NCBI GenBank assembly: GCA_905235315.1
Contig: CAJOLG010000037.1
Location: 1 to 11,296, forward strand
Origin: an uncultured Solobacterium sp.
GTDB lineage: Bacteria; Bacillota_I; Bacilli_A; Erysipelotrichales; Erysipelotrichaceae
Direction: 5' to 3'
Length of the DNA: 11,296 bases
The notes under the pieces are model-generated. The model was not told the DNA's origin, ran no database searches, and was given only the letters and a program-made list of their open reading frames with translations. This document shows positions 1 to 5,609 of this stretch, one piece after another (position 1 is the first letter of the stretch; the number at the start of each line of letters is the position of its first letter). A program made the translations under genes and the position numbers.

Positions 1-4
1 ATAT

Positions 5-44
5 AAAGGACATCTTAGCCGGATAACAACAAGGTGTCTTTTTT
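5..44 (+). terminator. Probable Rho-independent terminator of an upstream gene
   Basis: GGACATCTT (8-16) can pair with AAGGTGTCT (31-39), giving about nine pairs including two G-T wobbles, around a 14-nt loop. The right arm runs into six T residues (39-44), and AAA at 5-7 can extend the stem into them. It probably ends a plus-strand gene lying left of the window. The stem is only moderate in strength and no upstream gene end is visible to confirm it. Confidence 0.5.
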
Positions 45-59
45 CTTAGGCAGATCCGA

Positions 60-73
60 TGAAAACGTTCGTT
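60..73 (+). promoter_or_regulatory. cre-like sequence (possible CcpA site)
   Basis: TGAAAACGTTCGTT agrees with the Bacillota catabolite-responsive element TGWAARCGYTWNCW at 12 of 14 positions; the two mismatches are near the 3' end. It lies roughly 115 bp upstream of the proposed promoter of the ADC-like operon and downstream of the probable terminator at 5-44, so it is in a plausible intergenic place. The match is imperfect and distant from the promoter, so carbon catabolite control is only a possibility. Confidence 0.3.
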
Positions 74-173
74 GTTAAGCGGCAGGAAGAAACCACGGGA
101 GAACGGCAAGCCGGCAGATGCAGCTTCCGTATCACGCAGGAAAGAACGCAGTGGTAAAGAGGTACCTGAATGG

Positions 174-182
174 TGCTAAAAT
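174..182 (+). promoter_or_regulatory. Extended -10 promoter of the ADC-like operon
   Basis: TGCTAAAAT fits the extended -10 pattern TGnTAtAaT, with the -10 hexamer TAAAAT at 177-182. No good -35 hexamer is found 16-18 bp upstream, which is acceptable for an extended -10 promoter. Transcription would begin near 189, about 60 nt before the first start codon and directly at the palindrome at 189-202. Confidence 0.45.
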
Positions 183-188
183 AGAAAA

Positions 189-202
189 AAACATGCATGT
201 TT
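189..202. promoter_or_regulatory. 14-bp perfect palindrome, operator candidate
   Basis: AAACATGCATGTTT is a perfect inverted repeat with no spacer. It falls at the predicted transcription start of the ADC-like operon, where a bound protein would block initiation. Its core ATGCAT recurs in the other control regions of this window (4062, 4272, 4351, 9316 and 9337). The regulator is unknown and the operator role is inferred from position and symmetry. Confidence 0.4.
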
Positions 203-247
203 GCATATACCGGATAATCGAAAGAGACACGACAGGAGGAATGAACT

Positions 248-1126
248 ATGGGCCTCAAACGCACGCCATGTGACCGTTCCTGGGCATATACACAGGAAGA
301 GGTCGCATCATTTATGAACACACCGAATGTGGATGATCAGATCGGCATCGATTTTGCCTATCGCATACCAAAAGAGAAGGTGCTTGCGCTTTTGCCGCCG
401 CATCTGGAGTATTTCGACAATATCGCAGTCGGCTATCTGCGCCAGCTGCGGGCTGCTGAATTTGCCTCCCCGTACAATGAGCTGTGCATTGCTGTACTGG
501 CAAAATACGGGGATGCGGTGGGTCCCTATGCGGTCACACTGATGCTGCACGGACCGGGCGCCGAGTGCGGACAGATCTGCGGTGCCGAACTGGCGCCGAT
601 CCCCAAGAAACTTGCCGATGATATTGTGATTGACCGCTTTGGTGACAAGGTGTCTGCACATGTTGTGCGCCACGGAGAAAGAATCTTTGAGATCGGCATT
701 GACCTTTCACAGCCGTACAACGATGAGCAGATGGGCAATGGTCTGCTCGGAGACGGAAGTAATGTCGGAAAGACCGTGGAGGGAATGCAGATGTATCACC
801 GCCACGCCCTGTATCAGACAGAAGACGGCAGGACGGAAGCGGATCATGTGCAGCTTTGCGGCATGACCGTTTCCACAAAAACATCACAGTTTGAAAAAGG
901 ACGGATCACCAAACTGGAATTCCGCTCCACACCGGATGATCCGTATGAAGAGATCACCGCCGAGTCGCTGATCGGAGCCGACTGGGCGATTACCGAAAAG
1001 TGCATCATGCAGAGCGGCACCGTTCTTGGCGATTTGGATCCGAAAGAAACCTTGCCGTACCTGCTGGCCTGTTTCTATGATTCGGCGCTGTTTGGAAAGA
1101 ATACGGTGCGCCTGCAGTTCAGGTAA
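248..1126 (+). CDS. Acetoacetate decarboxylase-family protein, lysine pair present
   Basis: The 292-residue product belongs to the acetoacetate decarboxylase (ADC) fold family, whose members form a Schiff base between an active-site lysine and a keto substrate. The block GAELAPIPKKLADDI (112-126) corresponds to GRELSAYPKKLGYPK of Clostridium acetobutylicum ADC, so Lys120-Lys121 match its Lys115-Lys116. Glu78 (PYNEL) fits its Glu76. No clear counterpart of Arg29 is seen and Glu61 is doubtful, so the substrate may not be acetoacetate; related proteins include Schiff-base aldolases and dehydratases. It is somewhat longer than classical ADC (about 245 residues). Start 248 is set by GGAGGA at 235-240 with 7-nt spacing; the ATG at 241 is out of frame and meets TGA after nine codons. 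A paralogue follows 19 bp downstream, probably in the same operon. No signal peptide is seen, so it is likely cytoplasmic. The family call is firm; the reaction is not known. Confidence 0.8.
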   Translation: MGLKRTPCDRSWAYTQEEVASFMNTPNVDDQIGIDFAYRIPKEKVLALLPPHLEYFDNIAVGYLRQLRAAEFASPYNELCIAVLAKYGDAVGPYAVTLMLHGPGAECGQICGAELAPIPKKLADDIVIDRFGDKVSAHVVRHGERIFEIGIDLSQPYNDEQMGNGLLGDGSNVGKTVEGMQMYHRHALYQTEDGRTEADHVQLCGMTVSTKTSQFEKGRITKLEFRSTPDDPYEEITAESLIGADWAITEKCIMQSGTVLGDLDPKETLPYLLACFYDSALFGKNTVRLQFR

Positions 1127-1130
1127 GAGA

Positions 1131-1135
1131 AAGGA
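1131..1135 (+). promoter_or_regulatory. Ribosome binding site that sets the start of the second ADC-like gene
   Basis: AAGGA lies 10 nt before the ATG at 1146. The reading frame is open further upstream to an ATG at 1026, but that would overlap the previous gene by 100 bp and add 40 residues with no resemblance to the family. The start at 1146 is preferred. Confidence 0.7.
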
Positions 1136-1145
1136 ATCGATAACA

Positions 1146-2015
1146 ATGCAGAAATATGCAGTGACAGAAGAAGATGTAAAATTCTTTGCATACCGTCCTT
1201 CCTTTGAAAACGAAGAAGGGCTTGCGTTCTGCTATGAAGCAGATCCCGCAAACATTAAAAGCGTGCTGCCGCCATGTCTGGATTATGTGGATTCTCTCGT
1301 CCATGGTCATATTGTCGAAGTCAGAGATTCAAAAATCGGCGCTTCCTTTATGGAACTCGCACTGTATGTCAATGCCGGGCATAATGGAACGGTGCAGCCG
1401 TATGTGCTTGCGACGCTTGTTCATGGCCCCGGTGCCGAGAATGCGATGATCGCTTCCGGCCGCATCGGTGCCATTCCGGTGAAGATCGCAGATGAGATTC
1501 TCTGCCGCAAACGGGGAAACCGCATCTATGCCAAAGCGGTGCGCCACGGTGAAACAATCTTCGAAATTGAGGCCGCAGCCGGTACGTACAATGAACCGAA
1601 CGCTGCCGGTATTCTGAATGACACAACCGATGAAACGATTCATGAAGATCAGTGGGGACGCAAGTTCAGGATTTCATGGGCAGAAGATGAAGGCTATGGG
1701 CCGGAAGGCGTGACCCGTTTTGCGGATACCCGCTTATGTTCCATCCGCACCGAAACAGTCAAGACGAGCCATGAACCGGCAGCGATTCTGGGTGTCAGTG
1801 CGGTATCCACGCCGGATGATCCCTATGGTGTGCTGGCAATGGTCAGACCGTTGGGCGCCGCATGGGAGAACATCCGTTCATTTACTGTACTCGGCACAAG
1901 AACCGTTGAACGGATTGACGCAGCTGAGAATATGCCGTATTTCATGGCCGGCCGCTTTGACCGTTCGATGATGATCGACCACGGCAAACGCCATGCCAGA
2001 ACGCTGGATATCTGA
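1146..2015 (+). CDS. Acetoacetate decarboxylase-family paralogue lacking the Schiff-base lysine
   Basis: The 289-residue product is a diverged paralogue of the preceding gene. Shared blocks are HGPGAE (94-99), the active-site loop, VRHGE-x-IFEI (132-141) and STPDDPY (221-227). The loop reads GRIGAIPVKIADEI (105-118): Val112 replaces the lysine that forms the Schiff base in ADC, while Lys113, matching the neighbouring Lys116, is kept. Glu70 (FMEL) fits ADC Glu76. It may therefore use Lys113 instead, bind ligand without lysine chemistry, or form a mixed oligomer with its partner; the last idea is inference. The gene follows 19 bp after its partner and should be co-transcribed. A strong hairpin terminator lies 18 bp after the stop codon. 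No signal peptide or membrane segment is seen. The family call is fairly firm and the function unknown. Confidence 0.75.
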   Translation: MQKYAVTEEDVKFFAYRPSFENEEGLAFCYEADPANIKSVLPPCLDYVDSLVHGHIVEVRDSKIGASFMELALYVNAGHNGTVQPYVLATLVHGPGAENAMIASGRIGAIPVKIADEILCRKRGNRIYAKAVRHGETIFEIEAAAGTYNEPNAAGILNDTTDETIHEDQWGRKFRISWAEDEGYGPEGVTRFADTRLCSIRTETVKTSHEPAAILGVSAVSTPDDPYGVLAMVRPLGAAWENIRSFTVLGTRTVERIDAAENMPYFMAGRFDRSMMIDHGKRHARTLDI

Positions 2016-2032
2016 AACCGAAAATCAGGCGC

Positions 2033-2072
2033 AAAAAAAGCAGGGCGGAATCGAATGATTCCGTCCTGTTTT
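2033..2072. terminator. Bidirectional Rho-independent terminator between convergent genes
   Basis: CAGGGCGGAATC (2041-2052) pairs with GATTCCGTCCTG (2057-2068) across the loop GAAT, giving 12 pairs with one G-T wobble. TTTT follows on the plus strand and AAAAAAA precedes at 2033-2039, giving seven T residues on the minus strand. It can end both the ADC-like operon and the convergent oxidoreductase gene; the minus-strand T tract is the stronger one. Confidence 0.85.
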
Positions 2073-2083
2073 GTGTCACTTTA

Positions 2084-4045
2084 TTATTTGTTGATATCCA
2101 GTACTGCGTCGTATGCGTTGTGGATTGCATCGAGAGCGAGACCCGGTGTACGGAGGGCATCGCCTACCTTGTAGAAAGGAATGCCGAGTTCTTCGCATTT
2201 GGCGGTAAGATCGGACGTATCTTTCGCCCGCGAGCCGACTGCCATAACGAGAAGGTCAGCTTCTACTTCGACCGGTCCTTCTTTTCCTTCAGCGATAACT
2301 TTGCCGTTTTCCAGTGCTTTGACCGTTGTGCCGGTCAGAACGGTTACAGGCTCTTTCTTCAGTTCCAGCTGGGTAGCCACTTTGCGCAGCAGTCCGAGTT
2401 CGGAAAGGATCTCATCTTTCATTTCCAGAACGGTAACGGGAATGCCTTTTCCGGCAAGGAATTCTGCGGTTTCCATACCAACCAGACCACCGCCGATGAC
2501 AGCGGCTGTTTTGGCACTGACTTCTTTGCCGGCCATGATCTCATGAGCCGTCACGACTTCGGTGTTTTCCGTTCCCGGAATATTCAGGATGATCGGATCG
2601 GAGCCCGTCGCGATGATGACAGCGTCCGGCGCTTCTTTGGCAATCGTATCAGCATCTGCTTTTGTGTTCAGATGGATCTCAGCGCCCTCATCCTGAATCT
2701 TTTTGATTGCCTTTTCACATGCGTAGGCGAAGTCGTTCTTGCGGGGAAGGGAACCGGCAAGAAGGAACTGTCCGCCGAGGTGATCCGATGCCTCATAGAT
2801 TACAGGTTTGTGGCCGGATTCCAGCAGTGCATCTGCCGCTTCAATACCGCCGATACCGCCGCCGATGATCAGTACTTTCTTCGGAGAATCCGTTTTGACC
2901 AGTTTCTTGGCTTCTTCTTCAAGAAGGGCAGGGTTTCTCAGGCAGGTGATGTGTCTGTAGGACGGATCTTCAAGAACTTTGAAGAAGCGGTCGAAACATC
3001 CCTGGTCGCAGCCGATGCAGTAGCGGATCGCATCTACCTTGCCGGCTTTTGCCTTGTTGCAGAATTCCGGATCTGCGAGCTGGGCACGGGACATGATTAC
3101 AAGATCTGCCTTGTCTTCTTCGAGGATCTGCTCTGCCAGTTCCGGCTTGTTGATACGGCCGGCCGGCATTACCAGCATCCCTGTCTCGCGGCGGATGCGG
3201 GCAGCATCCTCCACGTTGAAGCCGTTGGGAACATCAACCGGAGCCACTTCATAGATTGTTGCGTCGGTAATAATGTTGCCGCGGGAAACGTTGATGATAT
3301 CAACACCCAGTTCTTTGGCATCTTTGCAGAAATCAATAACATCCTCAATGGTAAGGCCGCCTTCCAGACAGTCGTCATGGCAGTCAACCCGCATTGACAG
3401 CGGCATGCCGTCCGGCATATTGGCGCGAATCGCCTTGATTACAGCCAGCGGGAATTTCTTGCGGTTCTCGTGGCTTCCGCCCCATTCATCGGTTCGTTTG
3501 TTGAAACCGCCCGACAGCATGACATGCGGCAGGTAGTTATGCGCACAATGCAGCTCGATGGCGTCAAAGCCTGCTTCAACCGCACGTCTTGCGGCTTCGC
3601 CGTAAGCATCAATGATAGAGTACAGCCGTTCGGAAGTGACAGCCGGAATCACGACTCCCGGAGCGACCGGGGTGTCACTCGGCACGATGACTTCCGCCTT
3701 CGGGTCGCTGGATACGCCGATGCTTCCCTGCCACAGCTGCAGGCAGATCTTGCCGCCGGCCTCATGGACGGCATCCGTCAGTTTTCTGAAACCGTCGATA
3801 TACTTGTCTTCGGCAATCGACAGATAGCATATCGGGGAGCTTGCTTTGTCTACGGATGTGACCTCCACAAGATTCAGACCGACGCCGCCTTTGGCGCGTG
3901 CGACATGGTACGCAATGAGGTTGTCGGTCATGGATTTGCCGTCTTCTGTCATTGCGCCGGTTGTGGTGCCCATAGCAGACATGACGACACGGTTTCTGAG
4001 TTCAAGATCACGGATCCTGATGGGCTCAAACAGTTTGTCAAACAT
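2084..4045 (-). CDS. OYE/2,4-dienoyl-CoA reductase-type FMN, [4Fe-4S], FAD oxidoreductase
   Basis: The 653-residue protein has the layout of 2,4-dienoyl-CoA reductase, clostridial enoate reductase, BaiCD-type steroid reductase and trimethylamine dehydrogenase. Residues 1-335 form the FMN-binding Old Yellow Enzyme barrel, with the block from His166-x-x-His169 to NKRTDEWGGSHENR (182-195); this His pair corresponds to the YqjM-type substrate-binding histidines. Cys343, Cys346, Cys350 and Cys368 form the [4Fe-4S] motif. Residues 389-653 hold two dinucleotide-binding folds, GGGIGG (395-400) and GGGLVG (518-523), the second probably for NAD(P)H. Such enzymes reduce activated C=C bonds in anaerobes; the substrate here is unknown. 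The Met at 4045 is chosen because AGGAGG lies 8 nt before it and the homologous N-terminus MFDKLFEPIRI begins there; the upstream ATG at 4090 has GGAG directly against it and adds a non-homologous extension. It is convergent with the ADC-like genes and divergent from the importer. Confidence 0.88.
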   Translation of the reverse strand: MFDKLFEPIRIRDLELRNRVVMSAMGTTTGAMTEDGKSMTDNLIAYHVARAKGGVGLNLVEVTSVDKASSPICYLSIAEDKYIDGFRKLTDAVHEAGGKICLQLWQGSIGVSSDPKAEVIVPSDTPVAPGVVIPAVTSERLYSIIDAYGEAARRAVEAGFDAIELHCAHNYLPHVMLSGGFNKRTDEWGGSHENRKKFPLAVIKAIRANMPDGMPLSMRVDCHDDCLEGGLTIEDVIDFCKDAKELGVDIINVSRGNIITDATIYEVAPVDVPNGFNVEDAARIRRETGMLVMPAGRINKPELAEQILEEDKADLVIMSRAQLADPEFCNKAKAGKVDAIRYCIGCDQGCFDRFFKVLEDPSYRHITCLRNPALLEEEAKKLVKTDSPKKVLIIGGGIGGIEAADALLESGHKPVIYEASDHLGGQFLLAGSLPRKNDFAYACEKAIKKIQDEGAEIHLNTKADADTIAKEAPDAVIIATGSDPIILNIPGTENTEVVTAHEIMAGKEVSAKTAAVIGGGLVGMETAEFLAGKGIPVTVLEMKDEILSELGLLRKVATQLELKKEPVTVLTGTTVKALENGKVIAEGKEGPVEVEADLLVMAVGSRAKDTSDLTAKCEELGIPFYKVGDALRTPGLALDAIHNAYDAVLDINK

Positions 4046-4053
4046 TATTATTT

Positions 4054-4059
4054 CCTCCT
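4054..4059 (-). promoter_or_regulatory. Ribosome binding site that sets the oxidoreductase start
   Basis: The minus strand reads AGGAGG 8 nt before the ATG at 4045. This ideal site decides against the in-frame ATG at 4090. An ATGCAT motif (4062-4067) lies just upstream in the leader. Confidence 0.85.
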
Positions 4060-4108
4060 GGATGCATTTTCTGCGGGAACGAAAACGCATCTCCTTCTTT
4101 ATATTTTA

Positions 4109-4138
4109 AAAATATCACCCAGGGAGAAACCCGTTCAA
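4109..4138 (-). promoter_or_regulatory. Candidate promoter of the oxidoreductase gene
   Basis: On the minus strand TTGAAC (4138-4133) and TATTTT (4114-4109) are separated by 18 bp, a fair vegetative sigma-factor match. Transcription would start near 4102, giving a leader of about 55 nt. The octamer TTGCATAT (minus strand, 4151-4144) lies just upstream of the -35 element. Confidence 0.4.
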
Positions 4139-4194
4139 TTGACATATGCAAGAAACAGAAGAAGGGTTTTTGTGCAGATGTCAAACAGGGAAAT

Positions 4195-4248
4195 GGCCTG
4201 GGTTTTACGCCGCCGGTAAGAACAGCCGAGCGGAATCAGACCCCAGCC
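4195..4248. other. Foldable G+C-rich segment in the divergent region
   Basis: GGCCTGGG (4195-4202) can pair with CCCAGCC (4242-4248) with one bulged base. Inside it, CCGCCGG (4210-4216) pairs with CCGAGCGG (4226-4233) with one bulged A, around a 9-nt loop. No T tract follows, so it is not a simple terminator. It lies upstream of the proposed start points on both strands, so its role as RNA or DNA structure is unclear. Confidence 0.3.
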
Positions 4249-4268
4249 ATAAACCCCGGTAAACTGCA

Positions 4269-4280
4269 TCCATGCATGGA
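4269..4280. promoter_or_regulatory. 12-bp palindrome TCCATGCATGGA, operator candidate
   Basis: This perfect inverted repeat is centred on ATGCAT and resembles the palindrome at 189-202 and the repeats in the kinase leader. It lies about 55 bp upstream of the candidate -35 of the importer operon and about 130 bp upstream of the oxidoreductase -35. The operator role is inferred from recurrence and symmetry. Confidence 0.35.
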
Positions 4281-4325
4281 ATAATACAAGGTTATATTTG
4301 TTTTTTTATATTTTTATAAAAGCGG

Positions 4326-4341
4326 CGTTGAATGGACAACG
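4326..4341. promoter_or_regulatory. Inverted repeat overlapping the importer -35 region
   Basis: CGTTG (4326-4330) and CAACG (4337-4341) form a short inverted repeat with a 6-bp spacer. It covers the proposed -35 hexamer TGGACA (4333-4338), a usual place for a repressor site. The arms are short, so chance is possible. Confidence 0.25.
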
Positions 4342-4361
4342 TATTTTCCAATGCATGTAAA
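4333..4361 (+). promoter_or_regulatory. Candidate promoter of the importer operon
   Basis: TGGACA (4333-4338) and TGTAAA (4356-4361) are separated by 17 bp, matching the vegetative consensus at five and four of six positions. The ATGCAT motif at 4351-4356 abuts the -10 element. Other A+T-rich segments nearby could also act as promoters, so the exact start is uncertain. Confidence 0.35.
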
Positions 4362-4487
4362 TTTTTCACGGCAATTCAGATTGTCAAAATTTTATAAAAA
4401 CTGATTAACAGAGTGTAAAGACCGTGAACGGAAGAAAATCTTATACTGCATACAGAATCGTTTTGCTCATAGGACGAAAATTCAAAA

Positions 4488-4493
4488 GGAGGA
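4488..4493 (+). promoter_or_regulatory. Ribosome binding site that sets the binding-protein start
   Basis: AGGAGG lies 8 nt before the ATG at 4502, where a typical lipoprotein signal peptide begins. The frame is open upstream to an ATG at 4424, but that would add 26 residues before the signal peptide and has no comparable ribosome site. Confidence 0.85.
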
Positions 4494-4501
4494 ATAATTT
4501 T

Positions 4502-5533
4502 ATGAGAAAAGGTTTTCTTGCAGCATCACTCGCTGCAACCATGGGATTAAGCCTGCTGGTCGGCTGCGGAACTTCATCTGAACCTGCAGCTGCAGCGCCT
4601 GCAGCTCCCGAAGCTACAGCGGAAGCAGCTCCCGCAGCGTCCAAACCGGCGAACTCCAAGCTCGTGGTTGGCTTCGCTCAGATCGGACAGGAGTCCGGCT
4701 GGCGTGACGGCGAAACAAACGACATTCAGTGGTATGCAGCTCAGCACACCGATGAAATCGACCTTGTCTTCGCAGATGCACAGCAGAAACAGGAGAACCA
4801 GATTAAGGCAATCCGTAACTTCATTGACATGGGTGTTGACGTAATCGCATTCCCGCCTGTAGTTGAAACCGGTTGGGAAGCAGTTCTCACAGAGTGCAAA
4901 GAAGCTGGCATTCCTGTAATCCTTGTTGACCGTGGTGTTGATGAGTCCTGCGCAGATCTGTATGCTACACAGATTTCCTCAGACTTTATCTGGGAAGGTG
5001 CTCAGGCAGCTGACATCGTCGGCGATCTCCTCGGCGGAAAAGGAAACGTTGTAGAACTCGAAGGTACCGTTGGTGCTTCGGCAGCTAACGAGCGTAAAGA
5101 AGGCTTCGACAAAGAGCTTGCTGACAAGTATCCTGACATCAAGATCATCGAGTCCCAGACCGGTGACTTCACAAGAGCTCTTGGTAAGGAAGTTATGGAA
5201 TCGTTCCTGAAGTCCCACGACGACATCAACGCTGTATTCGCACACAATGATGACATGGCTCTCGGCGCAATCGAAGCTATTAAAGAAGCAGGTAAGAAAC
5301 CTGGTGAAGACATTATCGTTGTTGGCTGCGACGGTGTTAAGGGCGCATTCGAAGCGATGGTTGCCGGCGAAATGAACGGAACCGTTGAGTGCAATCCTTG
5401 CCTTGCAAAGCAGATCTTCGAAACAGCTGCGAAGCTGAAGGCTGGAGAAACTGTCGACAAGTGGATCGTTTCCAACGATGGCGTATTCAGACAGGAAGAT
5501 GCAGAGGCTGAACTCCCTAATCGTACATACTAA
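4502..5533 (+). CDS. Galactofuranose-type ABC importer, substrate-binding lipoprotein (YtfQ-like)
   Basis: The 343-residue protein captures the sugar outside the membrane and delivers it to the permeases. Residues 1-21 form a lipoprotein signal peptide with lipobox LVGC; Cys22 would be lipidated. An Ala/Pro/Glu-rich linker (about 23-52) leads to a periplasmic-binding-protein type I sugar domain (53-343). It matches E. coli YtfQ in blocks along its length: ESGWR (64-68), QQKQENQIKA (94-103), VELEGTVGAS (184-193), KIIESQTGDFTR (214-225), GKEVMESF (228-235), AHNDDM (247-252) and AIKEAGKKPG (259-268). YtfQ binds galactofuranose with the region of these motifs, so a furanose ligand is likely but unproven here. 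It is the first gene of the importer operon. The hairpin after its stop codon may keep its transcript more abundant than those of its membrane partners. Confidence 0.92.
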   Translation: MRKGFLAASLAATMGLSLLVGCGTSSEPAAAAPAAPEATAEAAPAASKPANSKLVVGFAQIGQESGWRDGETNDIQWYAAQHTDEIDLVFADAQQKQENQIKAIRNFIDMGVDVIAFPPVVETGWEAVLTECKEAGIPVILVDRGVDESCADLYATQISSDFIWEGAQAADIVGDLLGGKGNVVELEGTVGASAANERKEGFDKELADKYPDIKIIESQTGDFTRALGKEVMESFLKSHDDINAVFAHNDDMALGAIEAIKEAGKKPGEDIIVVGCDGVKGAFEAMVAGEMNGTVECNPCLAKQIFETAAKLKAGETVDKWIVSNDGVFRQEDAEAELPNRTY

Positions 5534-5562
5534 TTTCTAAACTGAACTTATAGGGAAAACGC

Positions 5563-5588
5563 AGGATAGAGCCTTCGGGCTCTATCCT
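5563..5588 (+). terminator. Intercistronic UUCG hairpin between binding protein and ATPase
   Basis: AGGATAGAGCC (5563-5573) pairs perfectly over 11 bp with GGCTCTATCCT (5578-5588), closed by the very stable C(UUCG)G tetraloop. Only a weak T-containing run (CTCTTT) follows, and the ATPase gene starts 22 nt later. It most likely acts as a partial terminator or as a 3'-end RNA stabiliser, raising the output of the binding protein over the downstream genes. Confidence 0.7.
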
Positions 5589-5609
5589 CTCTTTATCGGG
5601 GAGAATGTT

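Larger units (their letters stand above)
4046..4501. other. 456-bp divergent control region between oxidoreductase and importer
   Basis: No gene is seen here. It holds the minus-strand promoter candidate (4109-4138), a G+C-rich foldable segment (4195-4248), three ATGCAT motifs (4062, 4272, 4351), a very A+T-rich tract (4291-4320), two copies of the palindrome TTTTATAAAA (4312-4321 and 4390-4399), an inverted repeat (4326-4341) and a plus-strand promoter candidate (4333-4361). The leader to the importer start would be about 135 nt. Its length and symmetry content suggest regulated divergent transcription. Confidence 0.6.

Noticed and set aside
46..321. 91-codon minus-strand open frame at the left edge
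   Set aside because: It overlaps the probable terminator, the promoter and the start of the ADC-like gene, with no ribosome site or recognisable domain.
2120..3397. 425-codon plus-strand open frame opposite the oxidoreductase gene
   Set aside because: It is antisense to a gene with clear domains, lacks a recognisable family pattern and ribosome site, and is rich in Phe, Cys and Arg as expected from the complement of a coding strand.
4046..4090. Longer N-terminus of the oxidoreductase starting at 4090
   Set aside because: GGAG is directly against that ATG, the added 15 residues are basic and not family-like, and an ideal AGGAGG precedes the ATG at 4045.
4079..4092. Second cre-like sequence near the oxidoreductase leader
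   Set aside because: The central part resembles CcpA sites, but the start and the 3' half have mismatches at conserved positions, so it was not listed.
4141..4260. Possible riboswitch in the divergent region
   Set aside because: The foldable segment does not fit any riboswitch class I recognise and lies upstream of the proposed transcription starts, so only the stems are reported.
4424..4501. 26-residue extension of the binding lipoprotein from the ATG at 4424
   Set aside because: It would sit before a complete lipoprotein signal peptide that has its own AGGAGG site.
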